Positions 17,566-25,895 of a stretch of DNA of 64,000 nt are shown here, piece after piece. The translations under genes were made by a program, and so were the position numbers. Origin of the DNA: Herbidospora galbida (GTDB lineage: Bacteria; Actinomycetota; Actinomycetes; Streptosporangiales; Streptosporangiaceae); contig NZ_SZQA01000019.1 of NCBI RefSeq assembly GCF_005233835.1, positions 62,001 to 126,000 of the forward strand, in the 5' to 3' direction. Numbering within the stretch: position 1 is the stretch's first letter; each line of letters begins with the position of its first letter. The notes beneath the pieces are model-generated. The model had not been told where the DNA came from, ran no database searches, and saw only the letters and a list, made by a program, of their open reading frames with translations.

Positions 17566-18900
17566 GTGCATCCGTACTGGCAGCCGCCGCAGCAGCCCGC
17601 GTCGAACACGGCGGTGTCCTGGCTGTGGGCGATTGTTCCGCTCTTCACCTGCGGGTTCGGCACGCCGTTCGCCATCGGCTATGCGGCGGCGAAGAAGCGC
17701 AGCCCCTGGCTGATCGTCGCCACCGGGGTCTACGCCCTGAACTTCGTCGTCTTCATCATCGCCCTCGCCAGCTACGAGGACGTCAACACGTGGCCCGTGT
17801 GGCTCGACACGACGACGACGATCGGCCTGTGCCTGAACTGGTTCGGCGGGCTCGCGCACACCCTGATCATCCGGCGGGGGGTGTTCGAGCCGGGGTACGC
17901 CTGGCAGCCCGTCCAGCAGCAGCCCGTCCACCACCAGCAGCAGCAGCCGCAGTACCAGCCGCAGCGGCCGATGCCCATGCCGCCGCCGAGGGCCTACCCG
18001 CAGCAGCAGCCGCAGCCCCCGCGGCCGACCCACGTCCCGCAGCCGCACCTGAGCACCCCGCCGCCGCCCCGGCCGTTCACGCAGCCGACCCACCCCTCGA
18101 CGATGGGGGTGCAGCCGCGCAGCCAGGGGCCGCAGTGGCTGGGGCCCTACCGGGTGATCGGGGACCTCGGGCAGGGCGGGCAGGGCGCCGTCTACCTGGG
18201 GGTCGACCAGCGCGGGCAGAAGGTCGCCATCAAGGTGCTGCACGCCCACATCGCCAAGGACCGGGACGCCCAGGCGCGGTTCCTGCGTGAGGTCGACGCG
18301 GCCCGCCGGGTGGCGCCGTTCTCCACGGCCCGGGTGCTCGACGTGAACATCACCGACGACCTGGCCTACGTCGTGTCCGAGTACGTCGACGGGGTGTCGC
18401 TGGAGCAGCTCGTCAAGGACAAGGGCCCCCGCACCGAAGACGGGCTGACCCGGCTCGCCCTCGCGACGGCCGGCGCGCTGGCCGCGATCCACAAGGCGGG
18501 GATCGTGCACCGCGACTTCAAGCCGAGCAACGTGCTGATCGGCTCCGACGGCCCGCGCGTGATCGACTTCGGCATCGCCAAGGCCCTCGACCAGGTCAAC
18601 GCGACCGCGAGCCAGGTCATGGGGACCCCGGCCTACATGTCGCCGGAGCAGGTCGGCGGCCGGCCGGTCGGGCCGGAGACCGACATCTTCGCGTGGGCGG
18701 CCACGATGGTGTTCGCGGCGTCGGGCAAGAACGCGTTCGGGCAGGACACGATCCCGGCCATCCTCAACCGGATCATCAACCACCAGCCCGACCTGACCGA
18801 ACTGCCGGTGTCGTTACGGGCCCTGGCGGCGTCGTGCCTGGACAAGGACCCGGCGAACCGGCCCACCGCCTCGGACATCATGCTGCGGATCGTGCACTAG
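17566..18900 (+). CDS. Membrane-anchored Ser/Thr protein kinase
   Basis: A 444-residue protein. An N-terminal three-segment membrane module (about 18-104) is shared with the preceding gene. A Gln/Pro-rich linker (110-190) leads to a C-terminal Hanks-type kinase domain (191-444). Glycine loop LGQGGQGAVY, catalytic Lys223 (VAIK), HRDFKPSN (315-322), DFG (334-336) and GTPAYMSPE (353-361) are all present, so it should be active. The topology is reversed relative to PknB-type kinases, whose membrane helix follows the kinase domain. Position between nuoH and nuoI suggests a link to respiration, which is inference. The stop overlaps convergent nuoH by four bases. Confidence 0.92.
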   Translation: MHPYWQPPQQPASNTAVSWLWAIVPLFTCGFGTPFAIGYAAAKKRSPWLIVATGVYALNFVVFIIALASYEDVNTWPVWLDTTTTIGLCLNWFGGLAHTLIIRRGVFEPGYAWQPVQQQPVHHQQQQPQYQPQRPMPMPPPRAYPQQQPQPPRPTHVPQPHLSTPPPPRPFTQPTHPSTMGVQPRSQGPQWLGPYRVIGDLGQGGQGAVYLGVDQRGQKVAIKVLHAHIAKDRDAQARFLREVDAARRVAPFSTARVLDVNITDDLAYVVSEYVDGVSLEQLVKDKGPRTEDGLTRLALATAGALAAIHKAGIVHRDFKPSNVLIGSDGPRVIDFGIAKALDQVNATASQVMGTPAYMSPEQVGGRPVGPETDIFAWAATMVFAASGKNAFGQDTIPAILNRIINHQPDLTELPVSLRALAASCLDKDPANRPTASDIMLRIVH

Positions 18901-19844
18901 AGGACCTTCACGACCCCGGTCAGCGCGAGCTGCACCAGCGCCAGCGGCACCAGGCCGACCCAGGCGAGCCGCTGGAGCTGGTCTTCCCGCATCCGGGGGA
19001 AGCTGACCCTGACCCAGATGACCACGAAGGCCAGGGCGAAGATCTTGATGAGGGTCCAGACCGGGCCGGGCAGCAGCGGGCCCTGCCAGCCGCCCAGGTA
19101 GAGGACCGTCGTGAGCGCCGACAGGACCACGATCCCGGCGTACTCGGTCAGCATGAACAGGGCGAACCGGATGCCGGTGTATTCGGTCATCGGGCCCATG
19201 ATGATCTCCGACTCGGCGATCGGCATGTCGAACGGCGGACGGCGGAGCTCGGCCAGCCCGGCGACGAAGAACACCACCGCGCCGATCGCCTGCCAGGCCA
19301 GCCACCAGGGCTCCCAGGCCTCGACGATGCCCTGGAGCGAGAGGGTCCCGGCCGCCATGGCCACGCTGGAGGCGGCCAGAACCAGGGGCAGCTCGTACGA
19401 CATCAGCTGCGCCGCCGAGCGCATCCCGCCCAGCACGGAGTACTTGTTGCCGGACGACCACCCGGCCATGATCGACCCGAGCACGCCGACGCCCATCACG
19501 GCCAGCACGAAGAAGATCCCGGCGTCGAGGTCGACCCCGAGCAGGCCGGGCCCCACCGGGATCACGACCATGACGACCAGGTAGGGCACCAGCGCGACCG
19601 CGGGGGCCAGCTTGAAGACGGCCCGGTCGGCCGCCGCCGGGATGACGTCCTCCTTCTGCATGAACTTGACGCCGTCGGCGATGAGCTGGGCCCAGCCGTG
19701 GAAGCCGCCGGCGTACATGGGGCCGAGGCGCGACTGCATGTGGGCCATGGCCTTGTGTTCCAGCTGGCCGACGATCAGCGGCAGCAGCAGGAACGCCCCG
19801 ACGATCACGATCACCCTGATCGCGACTTCCAGCAGCTCAGGCAT
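18897..19844 (-). CDS. nuoH: NADH-quinone oxidoreductase subunit H paralogue
   Basis: A 315-residue quinone-site membrane subunit. The block [18 protein letters not shown], the loop [18 protein letters not shown] and [16 protein letters not shown] are diagnostic for NuoH. Its ATG overlaps the nuoC stop by eight bases. In standard complex I operons nuoD, E, F and G sit between nuoC and nuoH; here nothing does. Confidence 0.96.
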   Translation of the reverse strand: MPELLEVAIRVIVIVGAFLLLPLIVGQLEHKAMAHMQSRLGPMYAGGFHGWAQLIADGVKFMQKEDVIPAAADRAVFKLAPAVALVPYLVVMVVIPVGPGLLGVDLDAGIFFVLAVMGVGVLGSIMAGWSSGNKYSVLGGMRSAAQLMSYELPLVLAASSVAMAAGTLSLQGIVEAWEPWWLAWQAIGAVVFFVAGLAELRRPPFDMPIAESEIIMGPMTEYTGIRFALFMLTEYAGIVVLSALTTVLYLGGWQGPLLPGPVWTLIKIFALAFVVIWVRVSFPRMREDQLQRLAWVGLVPLALVQLALTGVVKVL

Positions 19845-20358
19845 TGCGCCCCCAGTCGGTCGGCACGCCGGGCGGCAGCATCTTGCGGCGCGAGGGCGCG
19901 CTCGACTCGCCCGGCTCCTTCGCGCCGGGCCAGGTCTTGGCCACCCGGGCGGCCAGCACGAAGGACTTGCGCAGCGGGTGGCCCTCGAACCCGTCGGGGA
20001 GCAGCAGGGGCTTCAGGTCGGGGTGGCCGTCGAAGACCACGCCGAACATCTCGAAGGTCTCCCGCTCGTGCCAGTCGGCCCCCCGGAACACGCCCACCGC
20101 CGACGGCAGCACGGGGTCGGCCAGCGGCACGTGGGTGCGTACCAGCAGGCGGCGGTGGTTCTCCTGGTCGGCGAGGTGGGCGACGACGGCGAAGCCCTGG
20201 GGCGGGTCGTCGACGGCGGTGAGCCAGTCGAAGAAGGAGTAGCCCCGGTCGCGGCAGGAGGTGAGCACCTCGATCCAGTCGGCGGGGCCGACGTCGGCGG
20301 TCGTCTCGCCGAAGGACTCGGAGACCACGACCCGGGAGCCGAACTCGTCCAAGATCAT
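19837..20358 (-). CDS. nuoC: NADH-quinone oxidoreductase subunit C paralogue
   Basis: A 173-residue peripheral-arm subunit. The signature is [21 protein letters not shown] followed by [12 protein letters not shown]. It is not fused to NuoD: the protein ends about 45 residues after that motif. Its ATG at 20358 overlaps the nuoB stop (ATGA). Confidence 0.93.
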   Translation of the reverse strand: MILDEFGSRVVVSESFGETTADVGPADWIEVLTSCRDRGYSFFDWLTAVDDPPQGFAVVAHLADQENHRRLLVRTHVPLADPVLPSAVGVFRGADWHERETFEMFGVVFDGHPDLKPLLLPDGFEGHPLRKSFVLAARVAKTWPGAKEPGESSAPSRRKMLPPGVPTDWGRNA

Positions 20359-20840
20359 GTCAGCGACTCCCCCGCGATCTTCTCCTGGAGCTTCATGATC
20401 CCGTGGAGCAGCGCCTCGGGGCGGGGCGGGCAGCCGGGCACGTAGACGTCGACCGGGATGATCTGGTCGACGCCCTTGGTGACGCAGTAGGAGTCCCAGT
20501 AGGGGCCGCCGGTGTTGGAGCAGGCCCCGAACGAGATGACGTACTTCGGGTCGGGCATCTGCTCGTAGAGGCGCAGGACGGCCGGGGCCATCTTGTCGGT
20601 GACCGTGCCCGAGACGATCATCAGGTCGGCCTGGCGGGGGCCGTTGGCGAACGGGATGACCCCGAACCGGATGAAGTCGTGGCGGCTCATAGAGGTGGCG
20701 ATGAACTCGATCGCGCAGCAGGCCAGGCCGAAGTTGAAGACCCACAGCGAGTAGCGGCGACCCCAGTTCAGCACGAACTTCATCGGCTTGGGCGCCAGCC
20801 TCGCGGCGGGGCCGAACGTCGGAGTGGGCAGATCAACCAT
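20355..20840 (-). CDS. nuoB: NADH-quinone oxidoreductase subunit B paralogue
   Basis: A 161-residue subunit that holds the N2 iron-sulfur cluster. All four ligands are present: Cys41, Cys42 (LACCAIEF), Cys107 ([18 protein letters not shown]) and Cys137 ([12 protein letters not shown]). This indicates a functional electron path to quinone. Three bases separate it from nuoA. Confidence 0.96.
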   Translation of the reverse strand: MVDLPTPTFGPAARLAPKPMKFVLNWGRRYSLWVFNFGLACCAIEFIATSMSRHDFIRFGVIPFANGPRQADLMIVSGTVTDKMAPAVLRLYEQMPDPKYVISFGACSNTGGPYWDSYCVTKGVDQIIPVDVYVPGCPPRPEALLHGIMKLQEKIAGESLT

Positions 20841-20843
20841 GGG

Positions 20844-21233
20844 TCACGTCCAAGTGAGCACGCGCTTGCGCCACGCGTAGACGATGCCGAGCGCGATGAA
20901 CGCCAGGAACACGAACATCTCGACGAGAGTGGTCATGCCGTAGCCCGGGGCGGCGAACACGGTCGCCCAGGGGAACAGGAACACGGCGTCGACGGCGAAG
21001 ACGACATAAAGATACGTGAAGACGTAGTACCTGACCTGCGACTGGGCCCAGCCGTCGCCGACGGGGTCGACGCCGCACTCGTAGGTGGTCAGCTTGGCCT
21101 CGGTGGGCCGGTCGGGGCGCAGCAGCCGGTTGATCAGCAGGGCGCCGGCGAAGATCGCCGCCCCGATGGCCAGCAGCACGGCGACCACCGCGTACGACCC
21201 GAAGTATCCGTCCACCCCTTGATAATCGCGCAC
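20844..21233 (-). CDS. nuoA: NADH-quinone oxidoreductase subunit A paralogue
   Basis: A 129-residue membrane protein with three helices. TTYECGVDPVGDGWAQSQVR and YYVFTYLYVVFAVDAVFLFPW match the conserved loop and second helix of NuoA. A GTG at 21233 is used; the GTG at 21215 is an alternative start. This is the first gene of nuoA-B-C-H and is read divergently from the deacetylase gene. Confidence 0.94.
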   Translation of the reverse strand: MRDYQGVDGYFGSYAVVAVLLAIGAAIFAGALLINRLLRPDRPTEAKLTTYECGVDPVGDGWAQSQVRYYVFTYLYVVFAVDAVFLFPWATVFAAPGYGMTTLVEMFVFLAFIALGIVYAWRKRVLTWT

Positions 21234-21299
21234 CTGAACGCCGAACCAAAGAAGCTCACGGACACTGCCAAGTCACAGCAAACCACGCCCAAGCGCCAA

Positions 21300-21305
21300 T
21301 AATCT
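21300..21305 (+). promoter_or_regulatory. Candidate -10 box (TAATCT), leaderless
   Basis: TAATCT ends seven bases before the ATG at 21313 with no ribosome binding site between. This supports a leaderless transcript starting at the deacetylase start codon. Confidence 0.55.
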
Positions 21306-21312
21306 GACATTT

Positions 21313-22758
21313 ATGCCCGTTTTGCGATTCACCGGAGGAATCGCGATGCTCGCCGCCGCGTGTTGCGCGTGCGGCGTCGCCTTCAACTCCCCGGCAGACG
21401 AGGTGCCGCCGTCGTCCGAGCCGACGGTGCTGACCTTCGTCGACCCTGCCGTCGTCCCCGGCCTGCAGGTGCAGACCATCATCAAAAAGACGGGCAAGGC
21501 CAACTCTTACCTGACCTACCCTCAGATACCCGGCGCGACGCCGCTCAGCGAGCGGATGCGGGCCGAGCTCGTCGCCGAGGCCAAGGCCTTCAACGAGAAG
21601 AACGCCAAGGGCAAGGCCACCCTCCCCAAGTCCGAGATCAACGTCGACTGGCAGCTCACCGCCGTGTCGCCGAAGGTCACCGGCGTCCGCCTCCGCACGG
21701 GCCGCTTCGAGGGCGAGTCGTGGATCAACTCGACCCGGACCCTCTGGTACGACGGCGCCCGCGTCGTCACCTCCGACCTGCTGGTCAAGAACCTGAACGA
21801 CCTCGCGCGGGTGGTCGGGACCCGGCTGGCCGACGACACCGACGTCCACCTCGGGGCGATCAAGCCCGACCGGGCGCTGTTCGACTCGCTCGACTTCAAC
21901 TCGCGGGGCGACCTGGTGGTGGAGTTCGACGACTACGAGATCGGGCCGGGCGCGATGGGCCGGGTGGCCACGGCGATCCCCCGCCAGGAGGCCGCGCCGC
22001 TGCTGTCGGACTTCGGCAAGGCCGCCCAGCAGGCCGTCGAGTCGGCCCGGCCGACCACCCCGCCCGAGCTGCGGAACCCACCGGAGGCCACGGCGCCGGC
22101 GGTGCCGGGGAAGGTCGACTGCCGGGTCGCGCGCTGCGTCGCCCTGACGTTCGACGAGGGGCCGGGGCCGTACACGGACCGGATCCTGACCGCGCTCGGC
22201 ACCACGCGCGCCACCTTCTTCCTCACCGGCACCAACGCGGCCGCCCGCCCCGACCTGCTGCGCCGGATGGCCCGCGACGGCCACCTGGTCGGCAACCACG
22301 GCTGGTCGCACCGCGACCTGACGACACTCCCGGACAACCGCATATACGAGCAGCTGGCCCGCACCCAGGACGTCATCGCCCAGTCGACCGGCAGCCTCCC
22401 GGCCCTGATGCGGCCCCCCTACGGCGCCTCCAACCCCGACGTCGCCAAGATCGCCGGCGAATTGAAGCTCAGCCTGGTCACCTGGGACGTCGACGCCGGC
22501 GACGACGGCGACGCCACAGCGCAGGAGATCTGCAGGCGGGTCACCTCGGCCGTGAAGCCCGGCTCGATCGTGCTCCTGCACGACCTGGGCCCCGCCACCC
22601 CCGAGGCCATCCCGCTGATCCTCAAGGCACTCGAGGACCGCGGATACTCTTTTGTCACCGTTCCCGAGTTGTACGGAACACGCCCGATGCAGCCAGGCCG
22701 AACCTACGAATCGGCCGTGGACGTCGCCGTCTCGCGCTATGGGCGGCCGCTACCGTGA
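21313..22758 (+). CDS. Exported polysaccharide deacetylase with RsiV-like N-terminal domain
   Basis: A 481-residue protein. A short hydrophobic N-terminus with cysteines at 17, 18 and 20 suggests export, perhaps as a lipoprotein, although the lipobox is weak. Residues of about 50-240 resemble the DUF3298/RsiV-type domain. The C-terminal NodB domain has LTFDEGPGPYT, VGNHGWSHRDLT, MRPPYGASN, TWDVDAGD and VLLHDLGP, the five motifs of carbohydrate esterase family 4. The first motif has Glu where the metal-binding Asp of TFDDGP is expected. Likely substrates are peptidoglycan or surface glycan N-acetyl groups. Confidence 0.87.
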   Translation: MPVLRFTGGIAMLAAACCACGVAFNSPADEVPPSSEPTVLTFVDPAVVPGLQVQTIIKKTGKANSYLTYPQIPGATPLSERMRAELVAEAKAFNEKNAKGKATLPKSEINVDWQLTAVSPKVTGVRLRTGRFEGESWINSTRTLWYDGARVVTSDLLVKNLNDLARVVGTRLADDTDVHLGAIKPDRALFDSLDFNSRGDLVVEFDDYEIGPGAMGRVATAIPRQEAAPLLSDFGKAAQQAVESARPTTPPELRNPPEATAPAVPGKVDCRVARCVALTFDEGPGPYTDRILTALGTTRATFFLTGTNAAARPDLLRRMARDGHLVGNHGWSHRDLTTLPDNRIYEQLARTQDVIAQSTGSLPALMRPPYGASNPDVAKIAGELKLSLVTWDVDAGDDGDATAQEICRRVTSAVKPGSIVLLHDLGPATPEAIPLILKALEDRGYSFVTVPELYGTRPMQPGRTYESAVDVAVSRYGRPLP

Positions 22759-22772
22759 ATCCAGCGGGGACA

Positions 22773-22778
22773 TATAGT
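22773..22778 (+). promoter_or_regulatory. Candidate -10 box (TATAGT) of the kor leader transcript
   Basis: TATAGT ends eight bases before the GTG of the leader peptide. Transcription would begin at or one to two bases before that GTG, so the leader peptide is predicted to be translated from a leaderless mRNA. Confidence 0.55.
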
Positions 22779-22786
22779 TAGGCACC

Positions 22787-22870
22787 GTGACCCGAATCAT
22801 CCTCTTCGCTCGCCGGCACGTCGACCTGTGCCGCATCGCGTCGGGACTGTGTCAAGCCCTGCCCGACTGA
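22787..22870 (+). CDS. Cysteine-type leader peptide upstream of korAB
   Basis: A 27-residue ORF, GTG start, reading TRIILFARRHVDLCRIASGLC and ending QALPD. RRHVDLxRxxSxxC is the pattern of the short actinobacterial leader peptides often found before sulfur- and cysteine-related operons. In mycobacteria, leaderless Cys-containing peptides of this sort act as cysteine-responsive attenuators. Two Cys codons lie seven residues apart. The peptide ends 138 bases before korA, whose products carry an iron-sulfur cluster, so cysteine control would make sense. The regulatory role is inference. Confidence 0.75.
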   Translation: MTRIILFARRHVDLCRIASGLCQALPD

Positions 22871-23008
22871 CGCCCCATCCCCCCACACGAGCGACAAAGG
22901 TCACAACCCACGCGCATTCGTATAAGCGCGACAAAGGGATCTAGCATTGAATTCACACACGTGCCACGAGCAGACCGCGCCTTGGTCTGTCGAGGAGGAC
23001 TGAGCGCT
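22871..23008 (+). promoter_or_regulatory. Putative attenuator region between leader peptide and korA
   Basis: This C-rich, then AT-richer, untranslated stretch starts with CCCCATCCCCCCACACG, which could suit Rho loading if leader translation ends normally. I see no strong intrinsic hairpin. A GAGGAGG ribosome binding site for korA lies at 22992-22998. Confidence 0.4.
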
Positions 23009-24856
23009 GTGACCAAGCAGGTGCAGCAACTCGACCGCGTGATCATCCGGTTCGCGGGTGACTCCGGCGACGGCATGCAGCTCACCGGCGATCGATTCAC
23101 CGCGGAGACGGCGTCGTTCGGCAACGACCTGTCGACGCTGCCCAACTTCCCGGCCGAGATCCGCGCCCCGGCAGGCACCCTCCCCGGAGTGTCGAGCTTC
23201 CAGCTCCACTTCGCCGACCACGACATCCTCACCCCGGGTGACGCGCCCAACGTCCTCGTCGCGATGAACCCGGCCGCCCTCAAGGCGAACCTGTCCGACC
23301 TCCCGCGCGGCGCCGACATCATCGCCAACGCCGACGAGTTCACCAAGCGGAACCTGCAGAAGGTCGGCTACGACGTCAACCCGCTCGAAGACGAGAGCCT
23401 GGCCGAGTGGCGGCTTCACTCGGTGCCGCTGACCTCGCTGACGGTCAAGGCGCTCGAAGAGTTCGACATCTCGAAGAAGGACGCCGAGCGCGCGAAGAAC
23501 ATGTTCGCCCTCGGCCTGCTGTCGTGGCTCTACGGCCGCCCGGTCGAGGCGACGATCAAGTTCATCGAGACCAAGTTCGCCAAGAAGCCCGCGATCGCCA
23601 AGTCCAACGTGGCCGCCTTCAACGCCGGCTACAACTACGGCGAGACGACCGAGGCGTTCTCGGTCTCGTACGAGATCAAGCCCGCCCCCCTGAGCGCCGG
23701 CGTCTACCGGAACATCTCCGGCAACCAGGCGCTGGCCCTCGGGCTGGTCGCGGCGTCGGTCCAGTCGAAGCTGCCGCTGTTCCTGGGCTCCTACCCGATC
23801 ACCCCGGCCTCCGACATCCTCCACGAGCTGTCGAAGCACAAGCGGTTCGGCATCCGCACCTTCCAGGCCGAAGACGAGATCGCCGGCGTCGGCGCGGCGC
23901 TGGGCGCGGCGTTCGGCGGCGCGCTCGGCGTGACCACCACATCGGGCCCGGGTGTGGCGCTGAAGGCCGAGACGGTGGGCCTCGCGGTCACCACCGAGCT
24001 GCCGCTGATCGTGGTCGACGTGCAGCGCGCCGGCCCCTCCACCGGCATGCCGACCAAGACCGAGCAGACCGACCTGCTGATGGCGCTGTTCGGCCGCAAC
24101 GGCGAGTCGCCGGTGCCGGTGATCGCCCCGGCGACGCCGAGCGACTGCTTCGACGCCGCCGTCGAGGCCGCCCGGATCGCGATCAAATACCGCACCCCGG
24201 TGATGCTGCTCTCCGACGGCTACCTCGCCAACGGCTCCGAGCCGTGGAAGGTCCCGTCGCAGGCCGAGCTGCCCGACATCTCGGTGCCCTACACGACCGA
24301 GCCCAACGGCGACGACGGCACCACCTTCCTGCCGTTCAAGCGCGACGCCGAGACGCTGGCCCGTCCGTGGGCGATCCCCGGCACTCCGGGGCTCGAACAC
24401 CGCATCGGCGGCATCGAGAAGGCCGACGGCACCGGCAACATCTCCTACGACCCGAGCAACCACGACCTGATGGTCCGGCTGCGCCAAGCCAAGATCGACG
24501 GCATCGACGTGCCCGATCTCGAGGTCGACGACCCCGACGGCGACGCCCGGGTGCTCGTGCTCGGCTGGGGTTCGACCTACGGCCCGATCGCCGCGGCGGC
24601 CCGCCGGGTGCGCCGGGGCGGCGGCAAGGTCGCGCAGGCCCACCTGCGTCACCTCAACCCGTTCCCGAAGAACATCGGCGAGGTCCTGAAGTCCTACGAC
24701 AAGGTCCTGCTGCCCGAGATCAACCTGGGCCAGCTCGCGCTGCTGCTGCGGGCCAAGTTCCTGGTCGACATCATCAGCTACAACCGCGTGCGCGGACTTC
24801 CGTTCAAGGCCGAGGAACTGGCCGGAGTGATCCAGGAAGTGATCGACAGTGAGTGA
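23009..24856 (+). CDS. korA: 2-oxoacid:ferredoxin oxidoreductase, alpha (fused gamma-alpha) subunit
   Basis: A 615-residue subunit. The N-terminal gamma-type domain begins RVIIRFAGDSGDGMQLTGDRF, and the pyrimidine-binding alpha domain begins near SAGVYRNISGNQALALGLVA, with GSYPITPASDILHEL and GVTTTSGPGVALKAE. With KorB it oxidatively decarboxylates a 2-oxoacid (most likely 2-oxoglutarate) and reduces ferredoxin. The GTG at 23009 is used because GAGGAGG lies ten bases upstream; the longer frame from 22961 adds an unrelated N-terminus. It overlaps korB by eight bases. Confidence 0.94.
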   Translation: MTKQVQQLDRVIIRFAGDSGDGMQLTGDRFTAETASFGNDLSTLPNFPAEIRAPAGTLPGVSSFQLHFADHDILTPGDAPNVLVAMNPAALKANLSDLPRGADIIANADEFTKRNLQKVGYDVNPLEDESLAEWRLHSVPLTSLTVKALEEFDISKKDAERAKNMFALGLLSWLYGRPVEATIKFIETKFAKKPAIAKSNVAAFNAGYNYGETTEAFSVSYEIKPAPLSAGVYRNISGNQALALGLVAASVQSKLPLFLGSYPITPASDILHELSKHKRFGIRTFQAEDEIAGVGAALGAAFGGALGVTTTSGPGVALKAETVGLAVTTELPLIVVDVQRAGPSTGMPTKTEQTDLLMALFGRNGESPVPVIAPATPSDCFDAAVEAARIAIKYRTPVMLLSDGYLANGSEPWKVPSQAELPDISVPYTTEPNGDDGTTFLPFKRDAETLARPWAIPGTPGLEHRIGGIEKADGTGNISYDPSNHDLMVRLRQAKIDGIDVPDLEVDDPDGDARVLVLGWGSTYGPIAAAARRVRRGGGKVAQAHLRHLNPFPKNIGEVLKSYDKVLLPEINLGQLALLLRAKFLVDIISYNRVRGLPFKAEELAGVIQEVIDSE

Positions 24857-25895
24857 ATCCCTGAACGGCAAGGGCCTGGCCCTGGTGCCGAAGGCCGAGG
24901 GCAAGCAGACCCTGAAGGACTTCAAGTCCGACCAGGAGGTGCGCTGGTGCCCCGGGTGCGGTGACTACGCGATCCTGGCGGCCGTGCAGTCGTTCATGCC
25001 CGAGCTGGGGATCAAGCGCGAGAACACCGTGTTCGTGTCGGGCATCGGCTGCTCCTCGCGGTTCCCCTACTACATGAACACCTACGGGTTCCACTCGATC
25101 CACGGCCGCGCCCCGGCCATCGCGACCGGTCTGGCGGCCTCCCGCCCCGACCTGTCGGTGTGGGTGATCACCGGTGACGGCGACGCCCTGTCGATCGGCG
25201 GCAACCACCTGATCCACGCGCTGCGCCGCAACGTCAACCTGAACATCCTGCTGTTCAACAACCGGATCTACGGTCTGACCAAGGGCCAGTACTCGCCCAC
25301 CTCCGAAGTCGGCAAGATCACCAAGTCGACCCCGATGGGCTCGCTCGACAAGCCGTTCAACCCGATCTCGCTGGCCGTCGGCGCCGAGGCCGGGTTCGTC
25401 GCCCGGACCATCGACTCCGACCGCAAGCACCTGCACAGCGTGCTCCGCGAGGCCGCCGCCCACCGGGGCACCTCGCTGGTGGAGATCTACCAGAACTGCA
25501 ACATCTTCAACGACAACGCGTTCGAAGACCTGAAAGACCCCGAGAAGCGCGACGTGATCACGCTGCGCCTGGAGCACGGGCAGCCGATCGCCAACGCGAC
25601 CCAGGCGGTCAGGCTCGCCCCGACGGGTGGTCTCGAGGTCGTGGCGCGCGACTCGATCTCCCCGGAGGAGATCCTCGTCCACGACGTGCACAACCCCGAC
25701 CCGTCGCTCGCGTTCGCGCTGAGCCGGCTCGACGAGCCGGCCTTCCAGCACGTGCCGATCGGCATCTTCCGGTCGGTCGACCGGCCCTCCTACGACCACC
25801 TGATGAGCGAGCAGCTCGAGATGGCCGTGGCCCAGCGGGGCCCCGGCGACCTCGACGAACTCCTCCAGGGCGGCGACACCTGGAAGATCAACTAA
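24849..25895 (+). CDS. korB: 2-oxoacid:ferredoxin oxidoreductase, beta subunit
   Basis: A 348-residue thiamine-diphosphate and 4Fe-4S subunit. RWCPGCGDYAILAAV and SGIGCSSRFPYYMNTYGFHS supply cluster cysteines, and VITGDGDALSIGGNHLIH with LLFNNRIYGLTKGQYSPTS is the thiamine diphosphate site. The YGLTKGQ form is common in 2-oxoglutarate enzymes. It is translationally coupled to korA. Reduced ferredoxin from this pair is a reasonable electron source for the NuoEFG-less complex encoded just upstream. Confidence 0.95.
   Translation: MSESLNGKGLALVPKAEGKQTLKDFKSDQEVRWCPGCGDYAILAAVQSFMPELGIKRENTVFVSGIGCSSRFPYYMNTYGFHSIHGRAPAIATGLAASRPDLSVWVITGDGDALSIGGNHLIHALRRNVNLNILLFNNRIYGLTKGQYSPTSEVGKITKSTPMGSLDKPFNPISLAVGAEAGFVARTIDSDRKHLHSVLREAAAHRGTSLVEIYQNCNIFNDNAFEDLKDPEKRDVITLRLEHGQPIANATQAVRLAPTGGLEVVARDSISPEEILVHDVHNPDPSLAFALSRLDEPAFQHVPIGIFRSVDRPSYDHLMSEQLEMAVAQRGPGDLDELLQGGDTWKIN

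Noticed and set aside
16906-18900. Mobile element insertion splitting the nuo cluster
   Set aside because: No transposase, terminal repeats or target duplication is visible. The two genes look like settled residents with their own promoters.
22901-24925. A 674-codon minus-strand frame
   Set aside because: It mirrors korA and has shadow-type composition. KorA has coherent conserved motifs on the other strand.
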